DNA of 64,000 bases from Ligustrum vulgare (taxonomy: Eukaryota > Streptophyta > Magnoliopsida > Lamiales > Oleaceae): assembly GCA_963555705.1 (NCBI GenBank), contig OY743169.1, positions 1,433,501 through 1,497,500 of the forward strand. The letters are read 5' to 3'. A model generated the notes under the pieces. The model made no database searches. It saw only the letters and a program-made list of their open reading frames with translations, and was not told the DNA's origin. Shown in pieces: positions 45,643-56,959 of this stretch (position 1 is the stretch's first letter; each line of letters opens with the position of its first letter). A program made the translations under genes and the position numbers.

Positions 45643-47915
45643 TCATCCTGGATCAACTGGACTCCCAAAACTCAATTTATTTTTCATGCTCTTCATTAGG
45701 ACCTGCAAAACAGGGGGCAAAATGTTCTCATCAGAAACTGATGATGCGACCTGAGAGATTTTACCTGATTGCGGTGACTTTGGATAATCATTAAACATAG
45801 CAACAGCTTCCTGCACTGGAGAATCACTCACAAAAGTAGAATTAATGGAGTTAGCATCATCAAGATCATTCCCGGAATCATAAATATTAAATTGAACAGT
45901 TTCATTATCAAATTTCATGGTGAGTGTGCCACTACTAACATCTATCTTAGTCCTAGATGTTTTTAGAAATGGTCTGCCTAACAAAATAGGAGTAGAGTTG
46001 GGGGAGTGGTCATCATTCATGTCCAATACATAAAAATCTACAGGAAATACTAAACCCCCTACTTGCACTAGAACATCTTCAACTACCCCGTTAGGATAAG
46101 CATAGGAACGATCGGCTAGTTGAATGATAACACCAGTTTCAGTCATTTTGGAAAGTTTTAATGCAGTGTAAGTAGATCTAGGCATTACATTTATAGATGC
46201 TCCTAAGTTTATCAATGCACGATCTACCTTAGTGTTACCTATTTGACATGGTATAGTGAACATACTCGGATCTTTACACTTGGGAGGTAGTTTTCTTTGA
46301 AAGAGTGCCAACACATTCTCTCTCATTCTTGCTTTCTCGTTCCCCATAAATTTCCGTTTGTTGGTGCACAGCTCCTTCAAAAATTTTGCATATCGAGGCA
46401 CTTGGTTGATTACATCCAATAGGGGAATGTTGACTTCCACCTTCCTGAACATCTTCAGGATTTCTTTTTTCTTGCCCTCCTTGTTTGCTTTTGCTAATCT
46501 GTTAGGGAAAGGTGGAGGAGTTAGTTTAACATTTAAATTAGAATCAGTTTTTACCTGAGAGTTTTGCGAAGTGCTATTTTTCTTTCCTACCCCTTCTTCT
46601 TCAACTTCCTCCTTTTCAGCTGCAACAGGTTTCATTTGTGGCCCCTCAACCTCTTTTCCATTCCGGAGAGTGATGACACTAACATTTTTAGGATTCACCT
46701 CAGGCCGAGATGGTAGTTTACCTCCGGATTGTGCTTCCAACCTGTTGATGGCGGTGGCCATTTGACTCATCTGATTCTCCAAATTTTGAATGTTGGACTT
46801 TGCATCTTGTTGAAATTGTAATGTGTTAGTTGCTAGTATTTTTACCATGTCTTCAAGAGACATACCTGAGCCTTGAGGTTTTTACTGATACTTCCCCTGT
46901 TGTTGGAAGGTTCCTTGTTGCTGAAATTGCCCTTGAGGTTTGTTGGAAATGAAACCCGGGGGTTTGTTAATTCTGTAGCTTAGGTTGGGGTGTTCCCTCC
47001 ATCCAGGATTGTAGGTATTAGAGTACGGATTGTATGCTGTCTTTGGAACGGAAAAGCTTCTGCAGCATTCACCTGGGCACTGTTTTCCTCTTGCAACACT
47101 GGACAAGTATCTGTTGGATGTCCAAAATTCGCGCATATCCCACAGGCTTTGACTTGTTGTAACTTTCCTACTGCAAGCTGTTTTACAAGATCTGTTAGTT
47201 TAGAAAGTTTACTTTCAATATTGGAACTACTCACCTCATTTACGCGCCGAACTTGCATATCCCTGTTGGAGTTGAACTGCTGAGTATTCTCAGCCATATT
47301 GGAGATTAAAGCCCATGCTTGTTCTGATGTCTTGTCCATCAGTGCACCTCCGCTTGCGGCATCTATCATACTTCTATCCATCGGTGCAAGACCTTCATAA
47401 AAATATTGCACCAAGAGTTGCTCACTGATCTGATGATGAGGGGAGCTCGAGATGAGCTTTTTGAAGCGCTCCCAATACTCATATAATGATTCACCATTAT
47501 TTTGGCGCACCCCGCATATTTCCTTTCTGATTGTCCCAGCTCTCGATGCAGGAAAGTACTTTTCTAGGAATAGCCTCTTCATATCGTTCCAGGTGGTGAC
47601 TGATCCAGATGGCAGACAGTATAACCAGTCAGTAGCAGCATCCTTCAGCGAGAATGGAAAGGCCCTCATCTTGATTTGTTCCTCAGTATTACCCGTGGGT
47701 CTCATGCTATCACAAATGACATGGAACTCCTTCAGATGTCTGTATGGGTCCTCATCGGGATGTCCTCTAAAAGTTGGCAGAAGATGGATCAGTCCGGATT
47801 TTAGCTCAAAAGTTCTGCCTTCTTCCACTGCTGGAAAAGTGATGCATAGTGGTTGTTGAGTAGCATCTGGGGTAGCTAGTTGCTTGAGAGTCAGATTATT
47901 GTTAGCTACTGCCAT
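45643..47915 (-). pseudogene. Athila-like gag-protease
   Basis: Gag packages the element RNA and the aspartic protease matures the polyprotein. The gag domain (47915 to about 47050) has MRAFPFSLKDAATDWLYCLP, LFLEKYFPASRAGTIRKEI and YEYWERFKKL, then a zinc knuckle CGICANFGHPTDTC (CX2CX4HX4C-like). A frameshift near 47040 and a stop near 46880 separate it from the second frame (46863-45643). That frame has a Lys/Glu-rich linker, then the protease. The active site reads ALINLGASINVMP where the family has a D in place of N (GAC to AAC), so it should be inactive. LLGRPFLKTSRTKIDV marks the protease end. The ORF stops at 45643 without RT. Confidence 0.9.
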
Positions 47916-48152
47916 TGGTTGTGCTTCTCTTCTTTGCTGTCGAAAAGTTCTCTCGATTTCTAGGTAAAAAAAAAAAACTCAAAATTAGTTGATTGAGTTC
48001 TACGCATATAAGCAAAGAAGTAGACATGCAAGAATTTTTATTTTTATTTTATTTTATTTTTTTGAAAAATTATAGAAATAAAGTACAAATAAAATAAAAT
48101 GCAGAAAAAATAAAATTCTAATTGATTAAACACTAAATTGGTTAACCGTCCC

Positions 48153-48170
48153 CCGGCAACGGTGCCAAAA
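48153..48170 (-). promoter_or_regulatory. Primer binding site region (Athila-like)
   Basis: On the minus strand it reads TTTTGGCACCGTTGCCGGGG just inside the LTR, the standard Athila-type TGGCGCCGTTGCCGGGGA with one change. Confidence 0.8.
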
Positions 48171-48173
48171 ATT

Positions 48174-49532
48174 TGATGCGTGTCGCAATGCACCAAAATA
48201 ATAAATAATTTCTTACTCACCAAATATCAATTAATAATGTAGTAGCGAGAGTAAGAGTAGATCCCACTATTTAGTTGCTCGATCAACTAGAATAAAATGG
48301 AGGGTTTTGTTGTTTGAAAATTATTTGAATGAAAACTATGCATAAAATAAATAATTAAATAGGACTTGAGAATTAATATGAGAAGAAACCTTGTTCTGGG
48401 GTTCGGTTGTATCCTCAATTAATGTTATACCTTTCCTTGTAACGTGTTTCTATCCCTAATTCAATTATCAATCATAAATAATTAACAACCTCTGATTATC
48501 TAAATTATTCCTTATGTATATTGATTCAAAACAAGCTCTTCGAACCAATTCTAGCCACGGACAATCCTAAACAAGCTATTAGGATTTAATGCACGACTAG
48601 TATGAAAACTTAAAAAAATATATTGAATTGGATTATTAATTTCACAAGCTCGAATTAATGAATCCAAGTTGAATTATTACTAAACATGCAAGAGATTTAT
48701 TTACTACTAAAATAAAGATTCAATGACAATTACGGATCAAGAATCTAAACATAGCATATTCATGAATCCAAAGATCAATAATCCAATTGGCCAAATTAAA
48801 CTATTAATCAAATAAACTCAATGAGCATTCAAAATATAATAATCCAACAATTGAAATAAATGAATAGATACAACGTTACTTGTTTTTAGGAAAAGAAGAT
48901 AACATAATTAAATTGACACAATTTCCCCTTTGAACAAGATATGGAATTTAGCCTAGCATGATTGTGGTAGATTCTTCAAGTTGCTTCATGAATTCCATTA
49001 TTGTTGATATTCTTGCGCTTGAAAATCTTCCAAGAATGCTCTATATTTTCTCTCAATTTTCCTCAATGTCCAGCCTCCTTTTTATGGTGATTTTGCTCCT
49101 TTAATACTCCCAAAATCGTGCCCTAACTTTACCCACAAGATATACCAAAATTATGTAATGAATCAAATAAGAAAATTTATTGGCGAGCAAGTTACGGCCG
49201 TAACTTATTCTTTACGGTCGTAAATTAGTTTCTGCTAAATTTTTACATTTGGAGGTTACGGCCGTAAGTCAGTTTCTGCTTCTTTTTGCCTAATGCCATG
49301 AAGAAGTTACGGTCGTGAATATAAATTGTTGCGTCCGTAAATTATTTGCACCATAGGTCCTCAAACTTTAGTTTTAGGTGCATTTTGGTCCTTTCTTCTT
49401 CTTTTCTCTTCCCTTATGATCCTGTACAATATAAAATATAAAACACATTAATAATACTTAGATATGATCAAATCATCAATAGTCCAAGGTTATAAGTTCA
49501 CAAAATAAGTGTTAATGAAGCACTTATTATCA
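48174..49532 (-). mobile_element. Athila-like 5' LTR (1.36 kb)
   Basis: On the plus strand it runs from TGATGCGTGTCGCAATGCAC to GAAGCACTTATTATCA; on the minus strand it starts TGATAATAAGTGCTTC. It contains palindromes TTACGGCCGTAA and variants at about 49193-49325. It is of the same family as the solo LTR at 50936-52410, in opposite orientation. Confidence 0.88.
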
Positions 49533-49536
49533 ATGC

Positions 49537-49673
49537 TACTTTACCCACTCTATCCTACCACACCGAGTGCCCCCTCTCATTTAGGTTGGTGTGAGACCGG
49601 TCTCATAATGAGTGGCTCCACCTCCCATGTGAGGGTGTGGTACCTAGTATGGTAGAATATGGTTGGTAGAATA
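49537..49673. mobile_element. Small MITE-like element (137 bp)
   Basis: Inverted ends TACTTTACCCACTCTATCCT and, from the right, TATTCTACCAACCATATTCT agree at most positions over about 27 bp. The middle has GAGACCGGTCTC. It almost touches the Athila-like LTR. No clear target duplication. Confidence 0.55.
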
Positions 49674-49937
49674 ACATGACTCATTAAAAAAATCCTAAAA
49701 CCCAATCTAGAACATACAAAAATTCAACAAGATTCGTTATTTTTACACAACAAAAAACTTACAACTTTGAATAAGAAAACTCTAAGAGAATAATATCCTA
49801 CCTTTTGCACAAATTTGTCACAGTAAAAAAGTGATTACAAATTTGTTTTACGCAAAAAGCATTATCAATTTGAAGAAAATTGATTAGAAATCTGAAATTT
49901 AAAAAGTTCAAAAATTTTAGCTTTAAGATATGATACT
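49674..49937. other. AT-rich spacer
   Basis: Nothing recognised. ATACT (49933-49937) is the putative left target duplication of the TAT element. Confidence 0.5.
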
Positions 49938-50640
49938 TGATCGATACATTTTTACGTCGTCTTGATACAGGCCGTGGATCTGGAATGCACCGGGTCGGCC
50001 CATCTTGATAATATGGTCGGCCTTATTACCCGGTCAATAGTGGCCCGGCCTCGTTAAATTATCAAATCTGGTTTTCCTTTAGGCCGGTATATAAGCCCGA
50101 GCTATCCTCCTACTAAGGTCGGGCACACCTGACCTCATTAGAACCTCATTCATTGAAATGTTATATGGTCGGCCCATCCCAGCCACATTACACCTAGAAG
50201 CCCAACACGAGCAGGACTCTAAGTATTATTCGTTTATGGGCCTCATCAATGGGCCACCTTCTTGGGCCCCCAAAGAAGAATCATAACCAATAAGGAAACC
50301 TCCTGAAAAGGAAGAATTCAATTCTAGTAGTGATAGAACTCTCCTTAAAAGGTAAGTTTATAGCAAAAGGACTCCTTCTTTAATTAAAGAAGGTTATGGG
50401 CTTTTCAGCTCTATAAATACAGCTCCTTTAATCACATATAATTCATTCATTATTCTTTACGTTTTTCAATTATATATTCTCTCTCTACTTCTCTCCAGAA
50501 TACTAATTCTCACACCGGAGGGGCGACGAGGAGAATTCTCCTTGCCTTTTTGCAGGACATTCAAGGCGAATTCATTAATCTTTTCCAACGATCAAGTATC
50601 ATCAGATCTTTCCACGTCAAGGTTAGGATTTTTTAGAACA
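49938..50640 (+). mobile_element. TAT-like 5' LTR (703 bp)
   Basis: TGATCGATACATTTTTACG to TTTTTTAGAACA. It aligns with 56621-56959 over its first 340 bp with scattered differences and one ~15-bp indel (near 50150). Confidence 0.88.
50412..50419 (+). promoter_or_regulatory. TATA box in the TAT LTR
   Basis: CTATAAATACAGCTCC, about 225 bp upstream of the LTR end. Confidence 0.65.
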
Positions 50641-50645
50641 TCAAT

Positions 50646-50662
50646 TGGCGCTGTCTGTGGGA
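50646..50662 (+). promoter_or_regulatory. Primer binding site (TAT-like)
   Basis: TGGCGCTGTCTGTGGGA, one base from TGGCGCCGTCTGTGGGA, the usual TAT/Ogre primer site, five bases inside the LTR. Confidence 0.85.
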
Positions 50663-50935
50663 AGAGATACAATCAGTCATGGTTAATAGACGTCAAGCTC
50701 ATCCCTCCGCATCCACCGGACATCTAATTCCGGCCAATACTTCAGTTGAGGAAGATAATCCACCGCCTCTTGAAGATGTTGGGGAAGAACAAAACCCAAA
50801 AACCACACCAAACAATGAACCGGTTAGTCAGGAAGATTTCAATGAACTCCAGCAGCAGCTCCGTGAACTCTGTCAGGTTCTTCAAAAATAGAATAATCAT
50901 CAAGCGCCGCCTGACCCGAACACTCCAGGTACAAT

Positions 50936-52410
50936 TGATAAGTGTTATATTAACGTTTATTTTATACACTTATATCCTTGAATATGCCATAATGTGATTC
51001 TATCTAAGTATTATTAATGCATTTTATGTTTTATATTGTATAGGATCACAAAGGAAGAAAAAAGAAGGAAAAATGACCAAAATGCGATCAAAATGAAGTT
51101 TGGGGACTTAGGTGCAAATATATTTACGGCCGCAAAAAAAAAGGTGTTACGGCCGTAAGAAAATAAGGTTACGGCCGTGAAAGTGTCGTGAAGCAAGTTG
51201 AAAATAAGCAGAAACCACCTTACGGCCGTAAAGGAAAAGTTACGGCCGTAAAGGAAAAGTTACGGCCGTAAATCAAAATGTTACGGCCGTAACTCCAATT
51301 TAAGGAAATATGCAGAAACTCAATTACGGCCGTAAAAGGAATGTTACGGCCGTAAATCTTCAAGTAAAAAATTTCCTTATTTCAATTCTTTCCATAATTT
51401 TGGATTTCTTGCTCCCAAAGCTAGGGCACGAAATTGAGGCTATAAAAAGGGAGTTTCATGACAAGAAAAAGGGACTTTTATTATTTTGAAAGAGGCTACA
51501 CATTGAGGAAAATTGAGAGAAAAATATAGAGCATTCTTTGGAGATTTTCAAGTGCAAGAATATCAACAACAATGAAATTCATGAAGCAATTTGAAGAATC
51601 TATCACAACAATGCTAGGCTAAATTCCATATCTTGTTCAAAGGGGAAGTTGTGTCAATTTGATTATGTTATTTTCTTTTCCTACAAATTAGTAGCGTGAA
51701 TTTATTCCTTTATTTCAATTTTTGGATTATTATGTTTTGAATTTTCAATTGAGTTTATTTGATTAATAGTTTAATTTGGCCAATTGGATTATTGATCTTT
51801 GAATTCATGATTATGCTATGTTTAGATTCTTGATCCGTAATTGTCATTGAATCTTTACTTTAGTAGCAAATAAATCTCGTGCAGGTTTAGTAATAATTCG
51901 ACTTGGATTGTTTAATTCGAGCTTGTGTAATTAACGATCCAATTCAATCCATTCTTCTAAATTTTCATACTAGTCGTGCATTAAATCCTAAGAGCTTGTT
52001 TAGGACTGTCCATGGCTAGAATTGGTTCGAAGAGCTTGTTTTGAATCAATACACATAAGGAAGAATTTAGATAATCAGAGCTTATTGATTATTTATGATT
52101 TATAATTGAATTAGGAATAGAAACACGTTACAAGGAAAAGTATAACATTAATTAAGGACACAACCGAACCCGAGAACAAGATTTCTTCTCATATTAATTC
52201 TCTAGTCATATTTAATTATTTATTTTTATGCATATTTTCTGTTCAAGCAATTTCAAACAACAAACCCCCCATTCCATTCTAATTGATCGAACAACTAAAA
52301 TTAGTTTCCGTTCCTCGTGGGATCGACCCTTACTCTCACTACTACATTATTAATTAATATTTAGCGAGTAAGGAATTATTTATTATTTTGGTGTATTGCG
52401 ACACGCATCA
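50936..52410 (+). mobile_element. Athila-like solo LTR inside gag
   Basis: TGATAAGTGTTATATTAACG to CGACACGCATCA, flanked by ACAAT on both sides (50931-50935, 52411-52415). It shares its last ~150 bp with the inner end of the LTR at 48174. No internal sequence is left, so an Athila-like element was reduced to one LTR by recombination between its two LTRs. Confidence 0.92.
51122..51356. repeat. Cluster of TTACGGCCGTAA palindromes
   Basis: Seven perfect TTACGGCCGTAA palindromes and two one- or two-base variants within 235 bp, at uneven spacing. The LTR at 48174-49532 has two perfect copies and two variants. Confidence 0.95.
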
Positions 52411-53480
52411 ACAATTCCATGGGAAGATCACAGGCCTGTTAATCCTATAGGTGACCATTCCCCGGGAATCAGGGGTGTCAATACCATGACTAAGGGATCT
52501 GCCAACTTGACACAGCAAGAACTCTCAAGAATTATTCAGGAAGGAATTGCTTATGGAATAAGGCAAAATACACAAGGTTGGGCCCCTTTCATAAGAAGAA
52601 CCCATTTTACTCCAGAAATAACGTCGTTTCCCTTACCAGAAAGATTTAAATATCCTTGGATAAAGGAATATGATGGAACGACAGATCCTAACAACCACTT
52701 GAATACCTGCACTGATGTCATGGACAAGCAGAATGCTCCCGATCAAATTTTATGTAAGGCCTTCCTGCAAACCTTAACAAATTCAGCCCGAGACTGATTT
52801 TCTACAATACCCCCAGGATCAATATCTTCCTTCGCTGATCTTACTCAGAAATTCACTGTTTTCTTTGTAAGTAGCAAAAGGATCAAGAAAACTGCCGCTT
52901 CCCTCATACAGTTAAGGCAAGGACAGAGTGAAACACTGTGGAAGTTCATGACTCGCTTTAATGCCTAAAGATTTCAGATTCCAGATCCTCACATCTCATT
53001 GGTCACTTCAGCCCTAACTTTGGCTATTTGGGGTCCGAAATTCAGAAATTCCTTGTCCAAGAATCCACCTGCGAATGTGACAGAACTTCTCAGAAGGGCC
53101 GAAAAGTACATAAATATGGAAGAAACACTGTTGTCGGTTAGGGCACGGGATCAAGTTCACGGAACAGCAGTACAGCCTCGGAACCCGTCAAACATGGGAA
53201 TAAGAGATCGAGGCAAGAGGATGGAAGAAAGTCTTCCCGGTCCAACATAAAGGGAAGCAGTTATGGGCACCAGAACTTAACTCCGTTAAATGCACCTCAA
53301 TCTCACATTCTCATGAAAATCAAAAGTCGTGAAGATTTGAGCTGGCCAAAGCCTATTAAAGGGAAGATCGACGAGAAGAATCGTCATAAGTATTACGACT
53401 TCCACAAAAGCCTGGGTCATACTACTGATGAATGCAGAACGCTAAAACAGGAGATAGAAGCCCTCATAAAAGAGGCTTCC

Positions 53481-54657
53481 TGATGCGAACCCCTTCGGTA
53501 TATTGACCGAAAATTCCCAAAATAATTTAATACAAAACCCAAGAAAGCTAAAGTGGTAAAATAAAGGATAAACACCTTAACCCAAGTTTAAGTCTAACCC
53601 AAAATTCAAGGATTAAACTAACCCTATCCCAATGGGTATCAACCAAACAAATTCCAAGGTGGCAAAAAATAAACAACAACACAAGAATAATAATACTCAA
53701 GTAAAGTTGATTAACTTCTAAGAAAAATACAAGAACAAAGGAGGTTTAACCTTACCTCAAAAGGATTCTCTCTAGACTAAGCTCTCAAGAGCATCACAAT
53801 GAACAACAAAGTTTTGTTACAAATGAAAAAGAATGTGTATATAATGTACAAAATGGGCAAAAGGTGCAAATTCGAAATTTGCAAGAAAAACCCCATTTTT
53901 GTGAAACGGAGTGTTTCGGTCGACCGACACGGTCGACCGAACCATTTTCGGTCGATCACATGGTCGACTGAAATGGGACTTTCAGTCGACCAAGCCTCAG
54001 CTGAACGCTACTGAGGCTGCCTTCAAAAATCCTCTGCAGAGTTTCGGTCGGCCAGAATGACTTTCGGTCGATCGAAATTGGCTCAGTCCAATTTCTAATT
54101 TTTGGCTCCAACTTGATTCTTGGCTAACTTTTCTTGACTTTAATTACTTGTTTAGCCTCGAATCTTGAACCTCCTTGGCATCGGATCTCGTCATGGGTCC
54201 CACAGGCTTGCGCATCGAGGTTTGACTTTCTCGGTTCTCATCATCCCCTCCCTCTTGAAAAGGATTCAACCTCGAATATTGCTTGAGTGCACTGTCATGA
54301 GACTCCTTGATCTTTGATCTTGCAACGTTGTGGATCACAGGTTCATGCGATGAAGTTGGACCTTCGCGATTATCATCATCTCCTCCATCTCGAAAGAGAT
54401 TCGACCACGAATCGACACTACAATAAAAATAGAAAATTCATGCACAATAAATGTAACTGAAATTTCATACTCACCGTGCAAAATCAATTTGTAGGCGTTG
54501 CCAAGAGATTGAGATGTGCCAACACCGCAGAGTAGCAATTTAGATTTTATTAAATCGAGAACTTGTTCTTTCCTCCAAATGAACAACATCCAACCACTCG
54601 GGTCAAATACAACTCGCATTCGATCTTGGTTTAGATTGGAAGTCCATTTTTCAATAT
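53481..54657 (-). mobile_element. 3' fragment of another Gypsy element
   Basis: On the minus strand it goes from the integrase tail (54657) through the end of pol (54144) into an LTR that ends TTCGCATCA at 53481. The LTR part contains a TCGACC-rich palindromic stretch (53915-54085). The 5' remainder of the element is missing. It lies between the gag and antisense ORF of the TAT element and replaces its pol. No target duplication is seen. Confidence 0.7.
54144..54657 (-). pseudogene. Gypsy pol C-terminus (integrase tail)
   Basis: The frame at 54619-54335 reads MRVVFDPSGWMLFIWRKEQV, LLLCGVGTSQSLGNAYKLIL and GEYEISVTFIVHEF. This is the GPY/F module of a Gypsy integrase, with GDGPFQVL altered to GVGTSQSL. 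A second frame (54338-54144) continues to the pol end: SRLNPFQEGGDDENRE and GPMTRSDAKE, a tail found in many plant Gypsy polyproteins. The tail motif occurs twice, the first as WSNLFRDGGDDDNRE, suggesting an internal duplication. Broken between the frames; not functional. Confidence 0.75.
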
Positions 54658-54863
54658 GCGCCCTAAATTAACGTTCGCTCTACTCTATCAGGGGCTCAAC
54701 CAAATTTGCCTTTTTATGCCCACCTAAACTAACATCTCCATAAATAAACAAGTGCATCAATCTCAAAAGAGTTAGTAGGCTAGGGCCAAAACCAACATTA
54801 AGTGGAGAAAATTTGCTACTAGGATAAACACTTTTATTGCAAGCAAATTAAACAACCACAAAA

Positions 54864-55322
54864 TTAGCATCCACTTTGTGCAAATGCATGACTTCCCAAA
54901 ATTAGGTCCATCCCTTGCTCAAGTGCGACCTCTTCACAATATTTTTCTAGGAGCCCGGGGTGGAGACCTCCCTCCATCTTTTCCCTGAGATCTGCCAACG
55001 TGGGACCCTCAGGAGCAGCTTCAAGCACCGGCTCTTCCTGAGGAGGTTGGCGTCGTGCATCCGGGCCACTCGCTCTTGGGATAGGGACATCCTCGTTCCT
55101 TCTCGAGGTTTCTCCTACCCCGGACTGGTCCCTACGAGGCCTTTTTTGATAACGGCGCCGCACGACCCCATCATCCTTCCTCTTTTGGGCAGCATGTCGT
55201 GCCCTCTCCTCGGCTGCCTTTCTGAGCTTGTCACCGTCAAAAGCCATCCCTGCAAAATAGTAAGAAAAAGAGGATGAGCAGTGGAACAAGGGCTGAAAGC
55301 AATAAAAATTGTAAAATAATGA

Positions 55323-55391
<69 letters not shown>

Positions 55392-56241
55392 TACTTAATT
55401 TACAAGGCCGAGAACTACCGGGCTGAAGGTCAAGACTGGCCTGGCTCAAAATCTCATTTGTTGTCAAGTCAGAGGCCTCTTCAACCAACTGGCCAAAGTC
55501 ACATACCCTAATGGCATTGGCAAGAAGGTCGGAAATCTCCTCCTCACTTTTATTCCCCATCCTATTGAAGCTATCTACGTCTGGTCTCCTGAAGGTTGAT
55601 AAAAAAAGGTTTTCCCCGACCCGGGGCTTTACAAAGAAAAACCTTTCCTTCCAGTATTTTATAGAGAAAGGAACCCAAGGAACTTCAAAACTTCCCTTCT
55701 CACTTAAATAGACGAAGCAGTTGCATCGAGGCAAGTACTTCAAGTCCAAAATACATTTACACAAATCAGCGGTGGGTTCAATTCCTAGACTCCTACATAA
55801 AACAAAGAAATAGACTAAGATTCTCCACCCATTGGGTGCGAGTTGCACCAGGACTATACTAGCTATAAGGAGAAAATAAATGAAAAAGTGGTGCAAAGAA
55901 AACCTAAGCCCGGCCACGAGGGATTCGTGAAATACCACCATCTCCCCCTCCAGGCAGTGGTAAAAAACATCGTCTGCCTCCGGAGTCCGGGTTATGTATC
56001 CCTCGGACAGCCCGAACTTCCTCATATAAGCCTCGACCATATGCTCATTCATCCTACTGTTAAAGGTCGGGAGCTCAAGGTCGGCCTCACTCGACCCTCT
56101 ACCTAAGTCAGCATCATCCTCAACCCCTTCCTCACCACCCGACTCCTCATCCTGAGAAGGTGGGGGCTGATAGAAACCTATAGGCTCAACCTCTAAGGGT
56201 TCATCTAGGCTCTCTACTTCCCTAAGGTCATTTATGTTCAC
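54864..56241 (-). CDS. TAT antisense ORF (putative gypsy-type transposon domain)
   Basis: TAT-lineage elements carry an extra ORF in antisense between pol and the 3' LTR; its role is unknown. Exon 1 (56241-55404) starts MNINDLREVESLDEPLEVEP, has an acidic stretch, then the conserved core MVEAYMRKFGLSEGYITRTP, HHFFIYFLLIASIVLVQLAP, NGWRILVYFFVLCRSLGIEP and PWVPFSIKYWKERFFFVK. This is the domain known as putative gypsy-type transposon (PF04195, from memory). The intron 55403-55250 holds a TA microsatellite and ends TTTTGCAG. Exon 2 (55249 to 54864) is basic (RRRYQKRPRRDQSG) and ends with a stop. Both exons are open, unlike the element's gag. The start ATG is the first in frame; intron borders are inferred. 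Confidence 0.75.
55331..55383. repeat. (TA)n microsatellite in the antisense-ORF intron
   Basis: About 52 bp of TA preceded by a short GTGTGT run. Confidence 0.95.
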
Positions 56242-56609
56242 CTACCTTTCCATTTTCCCTAAGAATAAGTTGACGGAATTAAAAAGGTCGGGCGTGGCCG
56301 AGCTTACCTAAAGGAAATGTTGTTTGAGAGTGAGATCGTGCTAGACGCTCGAGGAGTTCTCTGATTTCTCACAAAATTGCAAAGTAAAAAGAATGAGAGG
56401 ATAATGACCACATATATATAGGCGGAAATAGGCGGGAAAATTTTTGAATCTCCGCCTCTCACCTTGGACACGTGGCGATAATTTGTTTGCACACTATTAA
56501 TTACAACACATTGATCAAAAGGAAAACAGCTGGCAGAACGCGTCATAAATAAATATGACAGCTGTTAAAGGATACATGCATTCAGAGATCTACTACTGAT
56601 CTCTGATGC

Positions 56610-56620
56610 ACGGGGGCCAA
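56610..56620 (+). promoter_or_regulatory. Polypurine tract (TAT plus element)
   Basis: ACGGGGGCCAA directly before the 3' LTR start TGATCGGTAT. Confidence 0.7.
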
Positions 56621-56959
56621 TGATCGGTATATTTTTACATCGTCTTGATACAGGCCGTGGATCTGGAATGCATCGGGTCAACCCATCTTGATAATATGGT
56701 TGGCCTTATTACCCGATCAATAGTGGTCCGGCCTCGTTAAATATCAAATCTGGTTTTCCTTTAGGCCGGTATATAAGCCCAGGCTATCCTCCTACTAAGG
56801 TCGGGCACACCCGACCTCATTCATTGAAATGTTATATGATTAGCCCATCCCGGCCACATTACACCTAGAAGCCCAACACGAGCATGACTCTAAGTATTAT
56901 TCATTTATGGGCATCATCAATAGACCACCTTCTTGGACCTCCCAAAGAAGAATCATAAC
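56621..56959 (+). mobile_element. TAT-like 3' LTR, first 339 bp
   Basis: Same sequence as 49938-50290 with scattered changes. Interrupted after AATCATAAC by the next element; ATAAC (56955-56959) is the expected target duplication. Confidence 0.88.

Larger units (their letters stand above)
45060..49532 (-). mobile_element. Athila-like Gypsy element, internally deleted
   Basis: On the minus strand: 5' LTR (49532-48174), primer site, gag-protease (47915-45643), then directly the 3' non-coding landmark. RT, RNase H and integrase are missing, so the copy is a deletion derivative that would need helper proteins. The 3' LTR is absent. The base block ATGCT (49533-49537) would be the right target duplication. 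Confidence 0.8.
50679..53480 (+). pseudogene. TAT-like gag, split by a solo LTR
   Basis: Gag of the plus-strand TAT element. The N-terminal part is 50679-50935 (MVNRRQAHPSASTGHLIPAN, with stop TAG at 50889). A solo LTR occupies 50936-52410 plus a 5-bp duplication, and gag resumes at 52416. Conserved pieces are FPLPERFKYPWIKEYDGTTD, ILCKAFLQTL, FSTIPPGSISSFADL, LRQGQSETLWKFMTRFNA and LLRRAEKYINMEE. The zinc-knuckle end (about 53380-53450) reads KYYDFHKSLGHTTDEC, where the first Cys has become Tyr. Stops at 52795 (TGA for Trp) and 52966 (TAA) and a shift after 53250 break it. The coding sequence ends at 53480 where another element begins. Confidence 0.88.
49938..56959 (+). mobile_element. TAT-like Gypsy element, plus strand, nested and split
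   Basis: 5' LTR 49938-50640, primer site, gag 50679-53480 (interrupted by a solo LTR), then a fragment of another Gypsy element (53481-54657) where pol should be, an antisense ORF (56241-54864), a purine tract, and the first 339 bp of the 3' LTR (56621-56959). Another TAT element is inserted at 56960, so the rest of the LTR lies beyond the window. Pol is missing. Confidence 0.85.

Noticed and set aside
45585..47859. Plus-strand ORFs across the Athila-like gag-protease
   Set aside because: Shadows of the minus-strand polyprotein, which shows the zinc knuckle and protease motifs.
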